A stretch of 6,312 bases of DNA from NCBI GenBank assembly GCA_030591625.1, contig JAUVAR010000164.1, forward strand, positions 1 to 6,312. The letters run 5' to 3'. The notes below the pieces were generated by a model. It was not told where the DNA came from and did not search any database. It saw only the letters and a program-made list of their open reading frames with translations. The first letter of the stretch is position 1. Each line of letters opens with the position of its first letter. The position numbers and the translations under genes are program-made. This stretch comes from Candidatus Zixiibacteriota bacterium. GTDB lineage: Bacteria > Zixibacteria > MSB-5A5 > GN15 > FEB-12. Positions 1 to 5,574 of this stretch are shown piece after piece.

Positions 1-299
1 AGGAAAAAATAGCTGCCGCATATCGTGCGGGTATTCATAATATCGTGATACCAAAAGAGAATCAAAAAGATCTCAATGATATGCCTCGTGAAATTATCCG
101 AAAGACCAAGTTTTTCCCAATTGAGCGGGTTGATGAGCTTTTTGAAATATGTTTGCTCGATATGACGCCATCTTCTTATACGCTTGAGAAGATATTCGCT
201 GAAGAGATTGCAAAAGTAAAAAGGAAAGCACGCAAATCTCGCAAGACAACTACCCGCAAGCCGCGAGCTGCAACCGGCAGCAAGAAGAAAAAGAAGTAA
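1..299 (+). CDS. lon: Lon ATP-dependent protease, C-terminal end (5' truncated by window)
   Basis: Reading frame 3 is open from the window edge to TAA 297-299 and gives 98 complete residues. They begin EKIAAAYRAGIHNIVIPKEN and continue with DLNDMP and VDELFEICL, which match the end of the Lon proteolytic domain (family pattern: KEK..AAHRAG...VI.P.EN..DL.D.P ... V.EVL..AL). Lon is a cytoplasmic AAA+ serine-lysine protease that degrades misfolded and regulatory proteins. In E. coli Lon the catalytic lysine is the first K of the KEK motif; the first two bases (ag) fit the end of that lysine codon, so the AAA+ part and the catalytic serine lie upstream of the window. The GTG at 45 is an internal valine, not a start. 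After the usual Lon end there is an extension whose last 28 residues (213-296) contain 16 Lys/Arg and finish in five lysines; this tail is unusual. No convincing terminator follows the stop codon. Confidence 0.93.
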   Translation, partial: EKIAAAYRAGIHNIVIPKENQKDLNDMPREIIRKTKFFPIERVDELFEICLLDMTPSSYTLEKIFAEEIAKVKRKARKSRKTTTRKPRAATGSKKKKK

Positions 300-370
300 A
301 ATTCTCATTTATTTCTGTGTGATCGCACCGGCGATTGATATCCAATCCTAAAATATTAAGTGTTAAAAAG

Positions 371-399
371 TTGACACAATGCGATGTCGGCTTTATCTT
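371..399 (+). promoter_or_regulatory. Sigma70-type promoter candidate for the repeat/dockerin gene
   Basis: A perfect -35 box TTGACA (371-376) is followed after 17 bp by TATCTT (394-399), which matches 4 of 6 positions of TATAAT. Transcription would start near 406. The same pair of hexamers recurs upstream of the M1 peptidase gene, which strengthens both calls. The start codon is about 190 bases further on, so a closer, weaker promoter cannot be excluded. Confidence 0.55.
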
Positions 400-410
400 A
401 AATTCAACAG

Positions 411-432
411 ACAGATCTGTGATTACTTCACA
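411..432. repeat. Overlapping palindromes, operator-like
   Basis: ACAGATCTGT (411-420) is a perfect 10-bp palindrome. Overlapping it, TGTGA (418-422) and TCACA (428-432) form an inverted repeat separated by 5 bases. The half-sites are those of CRP/FNR-family regulators, but the usual CRP spacing is 6, so assignment to that family is doubtful. The position, just downstream of the predicted transcription start, would suit a repressor or an RNA hairpin. Confidence 0.3.
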
Positions 433-514
433 AAGCATAAAATGCTATTCCTGTCAATAGTCTTCAAAGATCGGATCGAAGGGAGATTCGTTCAAACTGA
501 GCCTTATTGAGAGC

Positions 515-528
515 ATCTTATTTAAGAT
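515..528. repeat. Short inverted repeat in the leader
   Basis: ATCTTA (515-520) and TAAGAT (523-528) are perfect inverted copies separated by TT. The 2-base gap is too tight for a stable RNA hairpin, so if functional it is more likely a DNA site. It is AT-rich and short, so chance is a serious alternative. Confidence 0.2.
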
Positions 529-582
529 TCAGTTTTAAGGTTCTATCTTTTTGATGGAAACATACAATTGAGCTTCTCCCCG

Positions 583-588
583 AAAGGA
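583..588 (+). promoter_or_regulatory. Ribosome binding site of the repeat/dockerin gene
   Basis: AAAGGA lies 10 bases before ATG 599. It is the only purine-rich Shine-Dalgarno-like site near this start, and the ATG opens directly into a signal peptide, so the start is well supported. Confidence 0.6.
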
Positions 589-598
589 TAGTGACCTC

Positions 599-2923
599 AT
601 GAAACGCTTTCTTATTGTTTCGGTTCTTATTGTATCGGTGCTATGGGTTTCACCGGTAACGGGACAAGTTCTTACACTGGATCATACCGATGGTCTTGTT
701 CCGGGTGATGCCACCAGTATTTTAATCAACCAACCGGTAAAATTCTATTTACATTTGGATAACCCAACTGCCGAAGATTACATTGTAATTGGAAATGGTT
801 TTCGGGTTTATTCTGACAATGGAGCAAATTGGGGTGGGTTGACAGGCCAATTTGAGAACGGATTTAATACCAACTTTGTTACTACGTTTGCCAATCTTTT
901 TTCTGTAAATGGATCTGGAGCTGATACAATTGGTTTTGCTGGAGTCAATTTTTCCGCTTCGGGGGGACTTTATTCAGGGTACAATGATATTGGTTATTCG
1001 ATAAGTATTGGTCCCTTTGCGGCCAGTGAGCATGGCAAGCAGGTTTGTCTTGATTCATCGTGGTTTCCTCCGGGGGGGACCTGGAAATGGACCAACCCGC
1101 AGACAACGATATTTCCCGATTGGGAAGGCCCTCATTGCTGGCAAATCTTTGATCCTAATGCTCCGGCCGGCTCTTTAGTTTTAACCGAAGATACACTTAA
1201 GTTTGTAGCGCAGGCCTCTGGTGACAATCCTGCGGACCAAACATTCGAGGTACAATCAGACGGTGCTGTGCTCACGTTTGGGCTTACTGAGAGTGCACCC
1301 TGGTTACTTTTGGATCGTCTGTCCGGCTCAACCCCACAGTTGATTACGACTTCTATTAATATTACAGGTTTGGATGCTGGAACGTATTTTGATTCAATAT
1401 TAGTCACATCTTCGGGAGTGCCAAATTCTCCTCAGATCGTTTATGTTGAGGTTGAAGTTACACCTGCACCTGCTGAGATAGATGTCAGCTCTGCTATATT
1501 CTTTTTCAATGCTGTAGCGGGGGGAGACAATCCATCACCGCAAGTATTGTCGATTAGTAATGCGGGTGGGGTGCCACTTGAATGGACTGTCTCAAACACT
1601 GAGACATGGCTTGGGTTGAGTCCCGGTTCGGGGACCGATGCAGGTGATGTAACACTCTCAATTGATATAACCGGGCTTGCGTTTAACGATTATTTTGATA
1701 CAATTACGATTGTTGATCCCAATGCAACAAATTCTCCAATTTTAGTGCCGGTCAATCTGACTGTTGGTTCCGACTTGCCAATCATCGATTTGGATTATAA
1801 ACCACTGTATGTTGTAGAGTTGAATGAGCTGTTTGTGTTCACACGCGAATTTCAGATTTTTAACGGTGGTGCCGGAACGATGAACTACGATGTCACCTTT
1901 AACGATGACAAAATCATTGATGTCTCACCCGCAACAGGAACGGCACCTGGATTAATAACTGTGACATTTGATTTCAAGAGTGCTCAGGATGGTTATGAAT
2001 GGGAAGACACAATTTGGGTCTCATCAAATGAAGCGATAAATTCACCGCAACCGGTTCCGATCAGATTGCGTTTTGTGACTGATCCTGCTGTCATAGGTCT
2101 AAACACTGATACAATTAGTTTTGACGTTTATCAATGTTATCAGGGTTTTGGTCAATTATTACCAACGGCTGTGATGACAGTTTCAAATCTGGGTGGGGAT
2201 GGCTTTCTAACGCCTCGACTTGAATTTGAGTCCGATCTATTTACAGTTTTTGCGGATCCTGCTACATTTCCTACAGTATGGAATATTCGTGCAGTTACTC
2301 CTGAGGTAGAACAGGGTACGTATTTTGATACTATTGCTGTGTTTGCTGACAATGCGATAAACTCTCCACAACTGATGATAGTACGAACAAATGTTCTGCC
2401 ACGAGTGGATCCGCCAGAGTTGATGCTTTTGCGCGACGAAATGACAATTTTACAAAATAGGAATGCACCACCACAAGATTACTTTGTGACTCAAGTTATA
2501 AATCGTTCCGGTGGCTGTCTTGATTGGTTTGCCGACGAGTCGCTTCCCTGGTTGACTACGCTTCCAAATGAGGGGACTGTCCCAAGTGGTTTTTCGATCA
2601 AAATAGGACCTCTTCAGATGCCGAATGGATATGTCCAGGACTCGCTTTATCTTGTTGCTCCCGATGCCTGGAATGAACAGGAAACGATTCGTCTGACATT
2701 ATTTGTGTGGGAGTATCGCGGTGATGTTGATGCTGATGGTCAAATTGATATTGGTGACATTACCAAACTTATCAGATATCTGTTCATTGATAATATATTA
2801 CCACAACCAACTTTGTTGATGGGAGATACCGATTGTAATGGAGTTGTAGATATTGGTGATCTAACTCTTTTGATCGAATATCTGTTCCTTCAGCAACCTC
2901 CTCCGTGCACCGATCCTCTTTAG
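599..2923 (+). CDS. Secreted protein with five Ig/BACON-like repeats and a C-terminal dockerin-like module
   Basis: The product is 774 residues. Residues 1-22 are a Sec signal peptide: MKR, a hydrophobic stretch, then VTG before Q23 as a likely signal peptidase I site. Residues 23-190 form an N-terminal domain I cannot assign to a named family; its end carries CLDSSWFPPGGTWKW and PDWEGPHCW, with C150 and C180 as a possible disulfide. Five degenerate beta-sandwich repeats of about 100 residues follow (191-290, 292-391, 393-494, 496-604, 605-706). Repeats 1, 2 and 5 show the BACON/Ig-like pattern of a W-L element followed by a G-rich turn; repeats 1-4 end in a (Y/W).DTI-type strand followed by NSP. 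Residues 707-768 are a type I dockerin-like module with two calcium loops (GDVDADGQIDIGD and GDTDCNGVVDIGD), each followed by a helix ending YLF. Expected location is the cell surface or outside the cell. The role is probably binding or structural; there is no enzymatic motif. It appears to be transcribed alone, from the promoter at 371-399 to the hairpin at 2975-3002. Confidence 0.88.
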   Translation: MKRFLIVSVLIVSVLWVSPVTGQVLTLDHTDGLVPGDATSILINQPVKFYLHLDNPTAEDYIVIGNGFRVYSDNGANWGGLTGQFENGFNTNFVTTFANLFSVNGSGADTIGFAGVNFSASGGLYSGYNDIGYSISIGPFAASEHGKQVCLDSSWFPPGGTWKWTNPQTTIFPDWEGPHCWQIFDPNAPAGSLVLTEDTLKFVAQASGDNPADQTFEVQSDGAVLTFGLTESAPWLLLDRLSGSTPQLITTSINITGLDAGTYFDSILVTSSGVPNSPQIVYVEVEVTPAPAEIDVSSAIFFFNAVAGGDNPSPQVLSISNAGGVPLEWTVSNTETWLGLSPGSGTDAGDVTLSIDITGLAFNDYFDTITIVDPNATNSPILVPVNLTVGSDLPIIDLDYKPLYVVELNELFVFTREFQIFNGGAGTMNYDVTFNDDKIIDVSPATGTAPGLITVTFDFKSAQDGYEWEDTIWVSSNEAINSPQPVPIRLRFVTDPAVIGLNTDTISFDVYQCYQGFGQLLPTAVMTVSNLGGDGFLTPRLEFESDLFTVFADPATFPTVWNIRAVTPEVEQGTYFDTIAVFADNAINSPQLMIVRTNVLPRVDPPELMLLRDEMTILQNRNAPPQDYFVTQVINRSGGCLDWFADESLPWLTTLPNEGTVPSGFSIKIGPLQMPNGYVQDSLYLVAPDAWNEQETIRLTLFVWEYRGDVDADGQIDIGDITKLIRYLFIDNILPQPTLLMGDTDCNGVVDIGDLTLLIEYLFLQQPPPCTDPL
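1169..2716 (+). repeat. Array of five degenerate ~100-residue beta-sandwich repeats (within the 599-2923 gene)
   Basis: Approximate units are 1169-1468, 1472-1771, 1775-2080, 2084-2410 and 2411-2716. The shared landmarks are a strand ending YFDSI, YFDTI, WEDTI, YFDTI and VQDSL respectively, followed about 10 residues later by NSP in units 1-4; unit 5 has WNEQ there. W-L plus a G-rich turn occurs in units 1 (APWLLL), 2 (ETWLGL) and 5 (LPWLTT). Protein similarity is weak but the spacing is regular. At DNA level only short identities remain, such as the 12-mer ACGTATTTTGAT at 1382-1393 and 2318-2329, so the duplication is old. Confidence 0.7.
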
Positions 2924-2974
2924 GATAGCACGTAGAAACAAGACAGTTTATAGCTGATTTAGATCAAATAATGA

Positions 2975-3002
2975 AATGCCGTAGTAGAGATATTACGGCA
3001 TT
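2975..3002 (+). terminator. Hairpin after the repeat/dockerin gene, probable terminator
   Basis: AATGCCGTAGTA (2975-2986) pairs with TATTACGGCATT (2991-3002) over 12 bp with one G-U pair, closed by a GAGA (GNRA) tetraloop. It sits 51 bases after the stop codon. The downstream tract (TTGTTATTG) is only moderately T-rich, so termination may be partial, but no other strong hairpin lies between the two genes before the next promoter. Confidence 0.65.
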
Positions 3003-3028
3003 GTTATTGCGAATAATAAATTGATTAG

Positions 3029-3056
3029 TTGACATATTAAGTTTAATTGTTATCTT
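3029..3056 (+). promoter_or_regulatory. Sigma70-type promoter candidate for the M1 peptidase gene
   Basis: TTGACA (3029-3034) is followed after 16 bp by TATCTT (3051-3056), the same hexamer pair as at 371-399; both -10 boxes share the context TTATCTT-N-AATT. Start of transcription would be near 3063, leaving a leader of about 97 bases. A perfect TATAAT at 3067-3072 lies just downstream but has no matching -35 box (TAATTG at the 17-bp position), so I prefer the first pair; both could contribute. Confidence 0.6.
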
Positions 3057-3073
3057 GAATTGGTACTATAATG

Positions 3074-3094
3074 GTAAGTCTGGCAAAGGCTTAC
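3074..3094 (+). promoter_or_regulatory. Leader hairpin 1 of the M1 peptidase transcript
   Basis: GTAAGTCT (3074-3081) pairs with AGGCTTAC (3087-3094) over 8 bp with one G-U pair around a GGCAA loop. It would lie at the start of the transcript. I do not recognise a known riboswitch class in it. Confidence 0.35.
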
Positions 3095-3117
3095 GTCTAT
3101 GTCCTGGAGTGTAATAT

Positions 3118-3145
3118 CAACTGCGATAAGCAGTTGTGTTTTTGT
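3118..3145 (+). promoter_or_regulatory. Leader hairpin 2 with T-rich run: possible attenuator
   Basis: CAACTGC (3118-3124) and GCAGTTG (3130-3136) form a perfect 7-bp stem with a GATAA loop, followed at once by TGTTTTTGT (3137-3145). This is the architecture of a small intrinsic terminator, yet it lies between the promoter and the ribosome binding site of the peptidase gene. It may attenuate transcription, or simply keep the ribosome site open. No clear competing antiterminator was found by eye. Confidence 0.4.
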
Positions 3146-3147
3146 AT

Positions 3148-3153
3148 GGAGGA
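3148..3153 (+). promoter_or_regulatory. Ribosome binding site that sets the TTG start at 3160
   Basis: GGAGGA is a near-ideal Shine-Dalgarno sequence, 6 bases before TTG 3160. The in-frame GTG at 3136 lies upstream of this site, has no comparable site of its own and falls at the last base of a leader hairpin. The TTG start also gives a more normal signal peptide. Confidence 0.75.
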
Positions 3154-3159
3154 ATCATT

Positions 3160-5403
3160 TTGCAAAGCACCGTGCGTTTTAAAAGCATCTTAGTAGCAAT
3201 AATCTTGATCGTGGCAATGTTGCCGATCAAGGGCTTTTCACAGGCATTTCCTTATAAGAATCCGGTCAGTTTGAGCCCATCAGAATTTCATCAGGTGTTG
3301 GCCGGCGAAAAGGCGAAACGTCTTGAGCGTGCTCGTGAGGCTGCGGCTCTTAGTTCTGCTGAGGTAGCAAGTACACAAACTAATTTTGATGTTCTGTTTT
3401 ACGATGTATTTATCCGTGTTAATGACACGACAGAAGTTTTGTATGGTAGTGTTCGTACGGTAGCAAAAGCTGTAGATGCATCTGTAAGTGCAATTGAAGT
3501 CGATCTCTATTCCAATATGGTTGTTGAATCGATTGTAGCACCATCTGGATCGTTAGCTTACACTCGATCCGGTAATGTTATTACTATTACCCTGGATCAA
3601 ACATATTCTCAAGGTGAGCAGTTCGAATATACAATTGATTACTATGGACACCCTACCGAGGGTGGGTTCCAGGCATTTGCGTTTGATAGTCATGACGGTA
3701 AGAAATCAATTTCATCATTATCAGAACCTTACTATGCTCGCACCTGGTGGCCATGTAAAGATAGAATGGATGATAAAGCTGATTCGTTTTATATCGCAAT
3801 TGAGGTTGATACTTCATTCTACGTAGCTTCAAACGGATTGCTTGATTCGGTAGTGCAGGTTTCTCCTAATTCCGAAACTTATTTCTGGACGACACGCTAC
3901 CCCATGGTGACTTATCTTTTCTCGTTAGCGATCTATCCGTTTACTGTATGGGAAGATGAATTTGTTTTTGCCGATGATACGATGTTATTGGTTCATGCTG
4001 TTTATCCCGATCAATTAGCGTTGTCACTAACTTCTTATGGCGAGACTCCTCAGATTCTTGAAGTGTTATCAGAACAGTTTGGTATCTATCCATACATGAA
4101 TGAAAAGTATGGCCACGCCAATTTTGAGTGGGGTGGTGGTATGGAACATCAGACAATGACTTCGATGGCTGGGAGTTGGTTTGGTTTCTATCAACCTGTG
4201 ATAATTCATGAGGCAGCTCACCAATGGTGGGGTGATATGATAACCTGTGAAAGCTGGGCTGATATCTGGCTTAACGAAGGATGGGCTTCGTATGCCGAAG
4301 CTCTTTATTATCTCGAGACAGAAGGCTGGGCATCTTACCAATCATATATGAATGGAATGCGATACACAGGTGGTGGAACGATTTATGTTTATGACACAAC
4401 ATCTGTCTGGATGATTTTCAATGGTGGGCGTAGTTATGATAAAGGTGCCTGGGTTTGTCACATGCTAAGAGGTGTGCTTGGCGATGAACTGTTCTTCCAG
4501 GGTGTTGATGCTTATTATAATTCTGAATATAAGTTAGGTGCTGCAACAACGGAGAAATTTAAAAATGTATTTGAAGTTGCAACCGGAGTTGTGCTCGACT
4601 GGTTCTTTGAGCAGTGGATACATGGCACATATTATCCGAACTACCAATATGAGTTTATGTCACGATGGGTACCATCAGGTGACTATGAGACTTACTTGTA
4701 TGTAGCGCAGACACAGACACAGGATTCAACTGCTTATGTATTTAACAATCCGATAGACTTCTTTGTTGATTTCCATAGTGGTCCTGATGACACAATGCGT
4801 TTTGAAATAACTGAACGTGAGCATTTGTTCAAGATTATCGGAACATCAACTGTTGCAGATATTAAGCTTGATCCTTCTGATTGGATTTTGAAAAACACGT
4901 CCAAGTTCCCCTGGCAAATGCATATAATAACAGCCCAGGACGAATTGCCTGAAGCTGAACAGCATGAAGCATATAGTGGACGACTCATTTGTCTTGGCGG
5001 TAGTGGTGTAAACAGTGTGTCTATTACATCTGGTGCGCTGCCTTCTGGTTTTAGTATAAATAGTATCGGTTCAATCAGTGGAACGTGTGTTGATACGGGA
5101 ACATATACATTCTCTGTACTCTTTGACGACAATTCATCAAGCTATTCCGATGAACAAGAATTCTCTATTCGGGTAGCACCACGCATTTGGGTCCCGGGAG
5201 ATGTCGATCTAACTAATGGCATATGTGATATTGGTGATTTAACGGCTCTCATCAGTTACTTATATATAGGCGGCTCTGAGCCACCTTCGCTGAATGTAGC
5301 TGATGTCAATGGTGATTGCGTTGTGGATATAGCTGATATCACAAATATGATTCAATATTTGTTTATAGATGGTTATGATATGGTTATAGGCTGCGTTAAC
5401 TAA
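3160..5403 (+). CDS. Secreted M1-family zinc metallopeptidase with putative Ig domain and C-terminal dockerin-like module
   Basis: From TTG 3160 the product is 747 residues; an upstream GTG at 3136 would add 8. Residues 1-27 form a Sec signal peptide ending GFS before Q28. Residues 28-74 are a charged, probably helical linker. The M1 N-terminal beta domain runs from about 75 to 260 and includes ARTWWPCKD around W196. The catalytic domain (about 260-487) has GGGMEHQT (M328, E329, H330) in the place of the GAMEN exopeptidase motif, HEAAH (H350, E351, H354), the third zinc ligand E373 exactly 18 residues on within LNEG, and Y426 in SYDKG as the transition-state tyrosine. All catalytic residues are present, so it should be active, most likely removing residues from peptide N termini. 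The long helical C-terminal domain of ERAP/PepN types is missing. A beta-sandwich region (487-587), a He_PIG-like putative Ig domain (589-675, C611/C643) and a dockerin-like module (680-742) follow. It appears monocistronic and is expected to act outside the cytoplasm. Confidence 0.92.
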   Translation: MQSTVRFKSILVAIILIVAMLPIKGFSQAFPYKNPVSLSPSEFHQVLAGEKAKRLERAREAAALSSAEVASTQTNFDVLFYDVFIRVNDTTEVLYGSVRTVAKAVDASVSAIEVDLYSNMVVESIVAPSGSLAYTRSGNVITITLDQTYSQGEQFEYTIDYYGHPTEGGFQAFAFDSHDGKKSISSLSEPYYARTWWPCKDRMDDKADSFYIAIEVDTSFYVASNGLLDSVVQVSPNSETYFWTTRYPMVTYLFSLAIYPFTVWEDEFVFADDTMLLVHAVYPDQLALSLTSYGETPQILEVLSEQFGIYPYMNEKYGHANFEWGGGMEHQTMTSMAGSWFGFYQPVIIHEAAHQWWGDMITCESWADIWLNEGWASYAEALYYLETEGWASYQSYMNGMRYTGGGTIYVYDTTSVWMIFNGGRSYDKGAWVCHMLRGVLGDELFFQGVDAYYNSEYKLGAATTEKFKNVFEVATGVVLDWFFEQWIHGTYYPNYQYEFMSRWVPSGDYETYLYVAQTQTQDSTAYVFNNPIDFFVDFHSGPDDTMRFEITEREHLFKIIGTSTVADIKLDPSDWILKNTSKFPWQMHIITAQDELPEAEQHEAYSGRLICLGGSGVNSVSITSGALPSGFSINSIGSISGTCVDTGTYTFSVLFDDNSSSYSDEQEFSIRVAPRIWVPGDVDLTNGICDIGDLTALISYLYIGGSEPPSLNVADVNGDCVVDIADITNMIQYLFIDGYDMVIGCVN

Positions 5404-5426
5404 GAACGCTGGTTAGGATCGATTTT

Positions 5427-5456
5427 GAATGGGCCTTCCGCAAGGAGGGCTCATTC
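5427..5456 (+). terminator. Intrinsic terminator after the M1 peptidase gene
   Basis: A 13-bp stem (5427-5439 with 5444-5456, two G-U pairs) is closed by a GCAA tetraloop and followed by TTTATAAAT. It starts 24 bases after the stop codon. This separates the peptidase transcript from miaB. Confidence 0.85.
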
Positions 5457-5520
5457 TTTATAAATGACTTTTACGTTTAACGAGGTTTTAGTTGCATTTT
5501 AGGGCAATTTTAGCCTTTAT

Positions 5521-5549
5521 TTCAAAGGATTCCGGGTTTAAATCATAAT
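5521..5549 (+). promoter_or_regulatory. Promoter candidate for miaB
   Basis: TTCAAA (5521-5526, 4 of 6 matches to TTGACA) and CATAAT (5544-5549, 5 of 6 to TATAAT) are separated by 17 bp. Transcription would start near 5556, giving a short leader of about 19 bases that still contains the ribosome binding site. It does not use the TATCTT -10 box of the two upstream genes. A promoter is expected here because a strong terminator lies just upstream. Confidence 0.4.
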
Positions 5550-5562
5550 CGTACCAACCTCC

Positions 5563-5566
5563 AGGA
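5563..5566 (+). promoter_or_regulatory. Ribosome binding site of miaB
   Basis: AGGA lies 8 bases before ATG 5575. The spacing is normal, and this ATG leaves only a short leader of residues before the conserved FGCQMN motif, as expected for MiaB. Confidence 0.6.
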
Positions 5567-5574
5567 TCTGAAAT

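Larger units (their letters stand above)
300..598. other. Intergenic region between lon and the repeat/dockerin gene
   Basis: These 299 bases hold no credible gene. The reverse-strand open frame that crosses into lon has no family resemblance, and a 22-codon + strand frame from ATG 442 has no ribosome binding site. The region does contain a good promoter candidate (371-399), a perfect 10-bp palindrome overlapping a TGTGA/TCACA inverted repeat (411-432), a second inverted repeat (515-528) and the ribosome binding site of the next gene (583-588). If the promoter is used, the transcript has an untranslated leader of roughly 190 bases, long enough for regulation. I recognise no known riboswitch in it. 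Confidence 0.6.

Noticed and set aside
45..299. Independent 84-residue gene starting at GTG 45
   Set aside because: The frame stays open to the window edge and the residues before GTG continue the Lon pattern, so this is the end of lon.
322..335. ATCGC/GCGAT hairpin after lon as a terminator
   Set aside because: The stem is only 5 bp and no T-rich tract follows, so it is too weak to call.
429..457. Minus-strand promoter from the TTGACA complement at 452-457
   Set aside because: No -10 like sequence is found 16-18 bp away, and there is no credible minus-strand gene to serve.
442..510. Small + strand ORF of 22 codons in the lon intergenic region
   Set aside because: There is no ribosome binding site before ATG 442 and no recognisable protein; such frames occur by chance.
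3074..3136. Cyclic-di-GMP (GEMM-I) riboswitch in the peptidase leader
   Set aside because: GGCAAAGGC recalls part of the GEMM core, but the conserved GACGCAAAGCC segment and receptor helix are absent.
3941..4341. Reverse-strand open frames opposite the peptidase gene
   Set aside because: They overlap strongly conserved catalytic motifs on the + strand, resemble nothing, and lack start signals; they are shadows.
5492..5520. TTGCAT-N17-CTTTAT as the miaB promoter
   Set aside because: The -10 match is poor, and TTCAAA-N17-CATAAT closer to the gene fits better.
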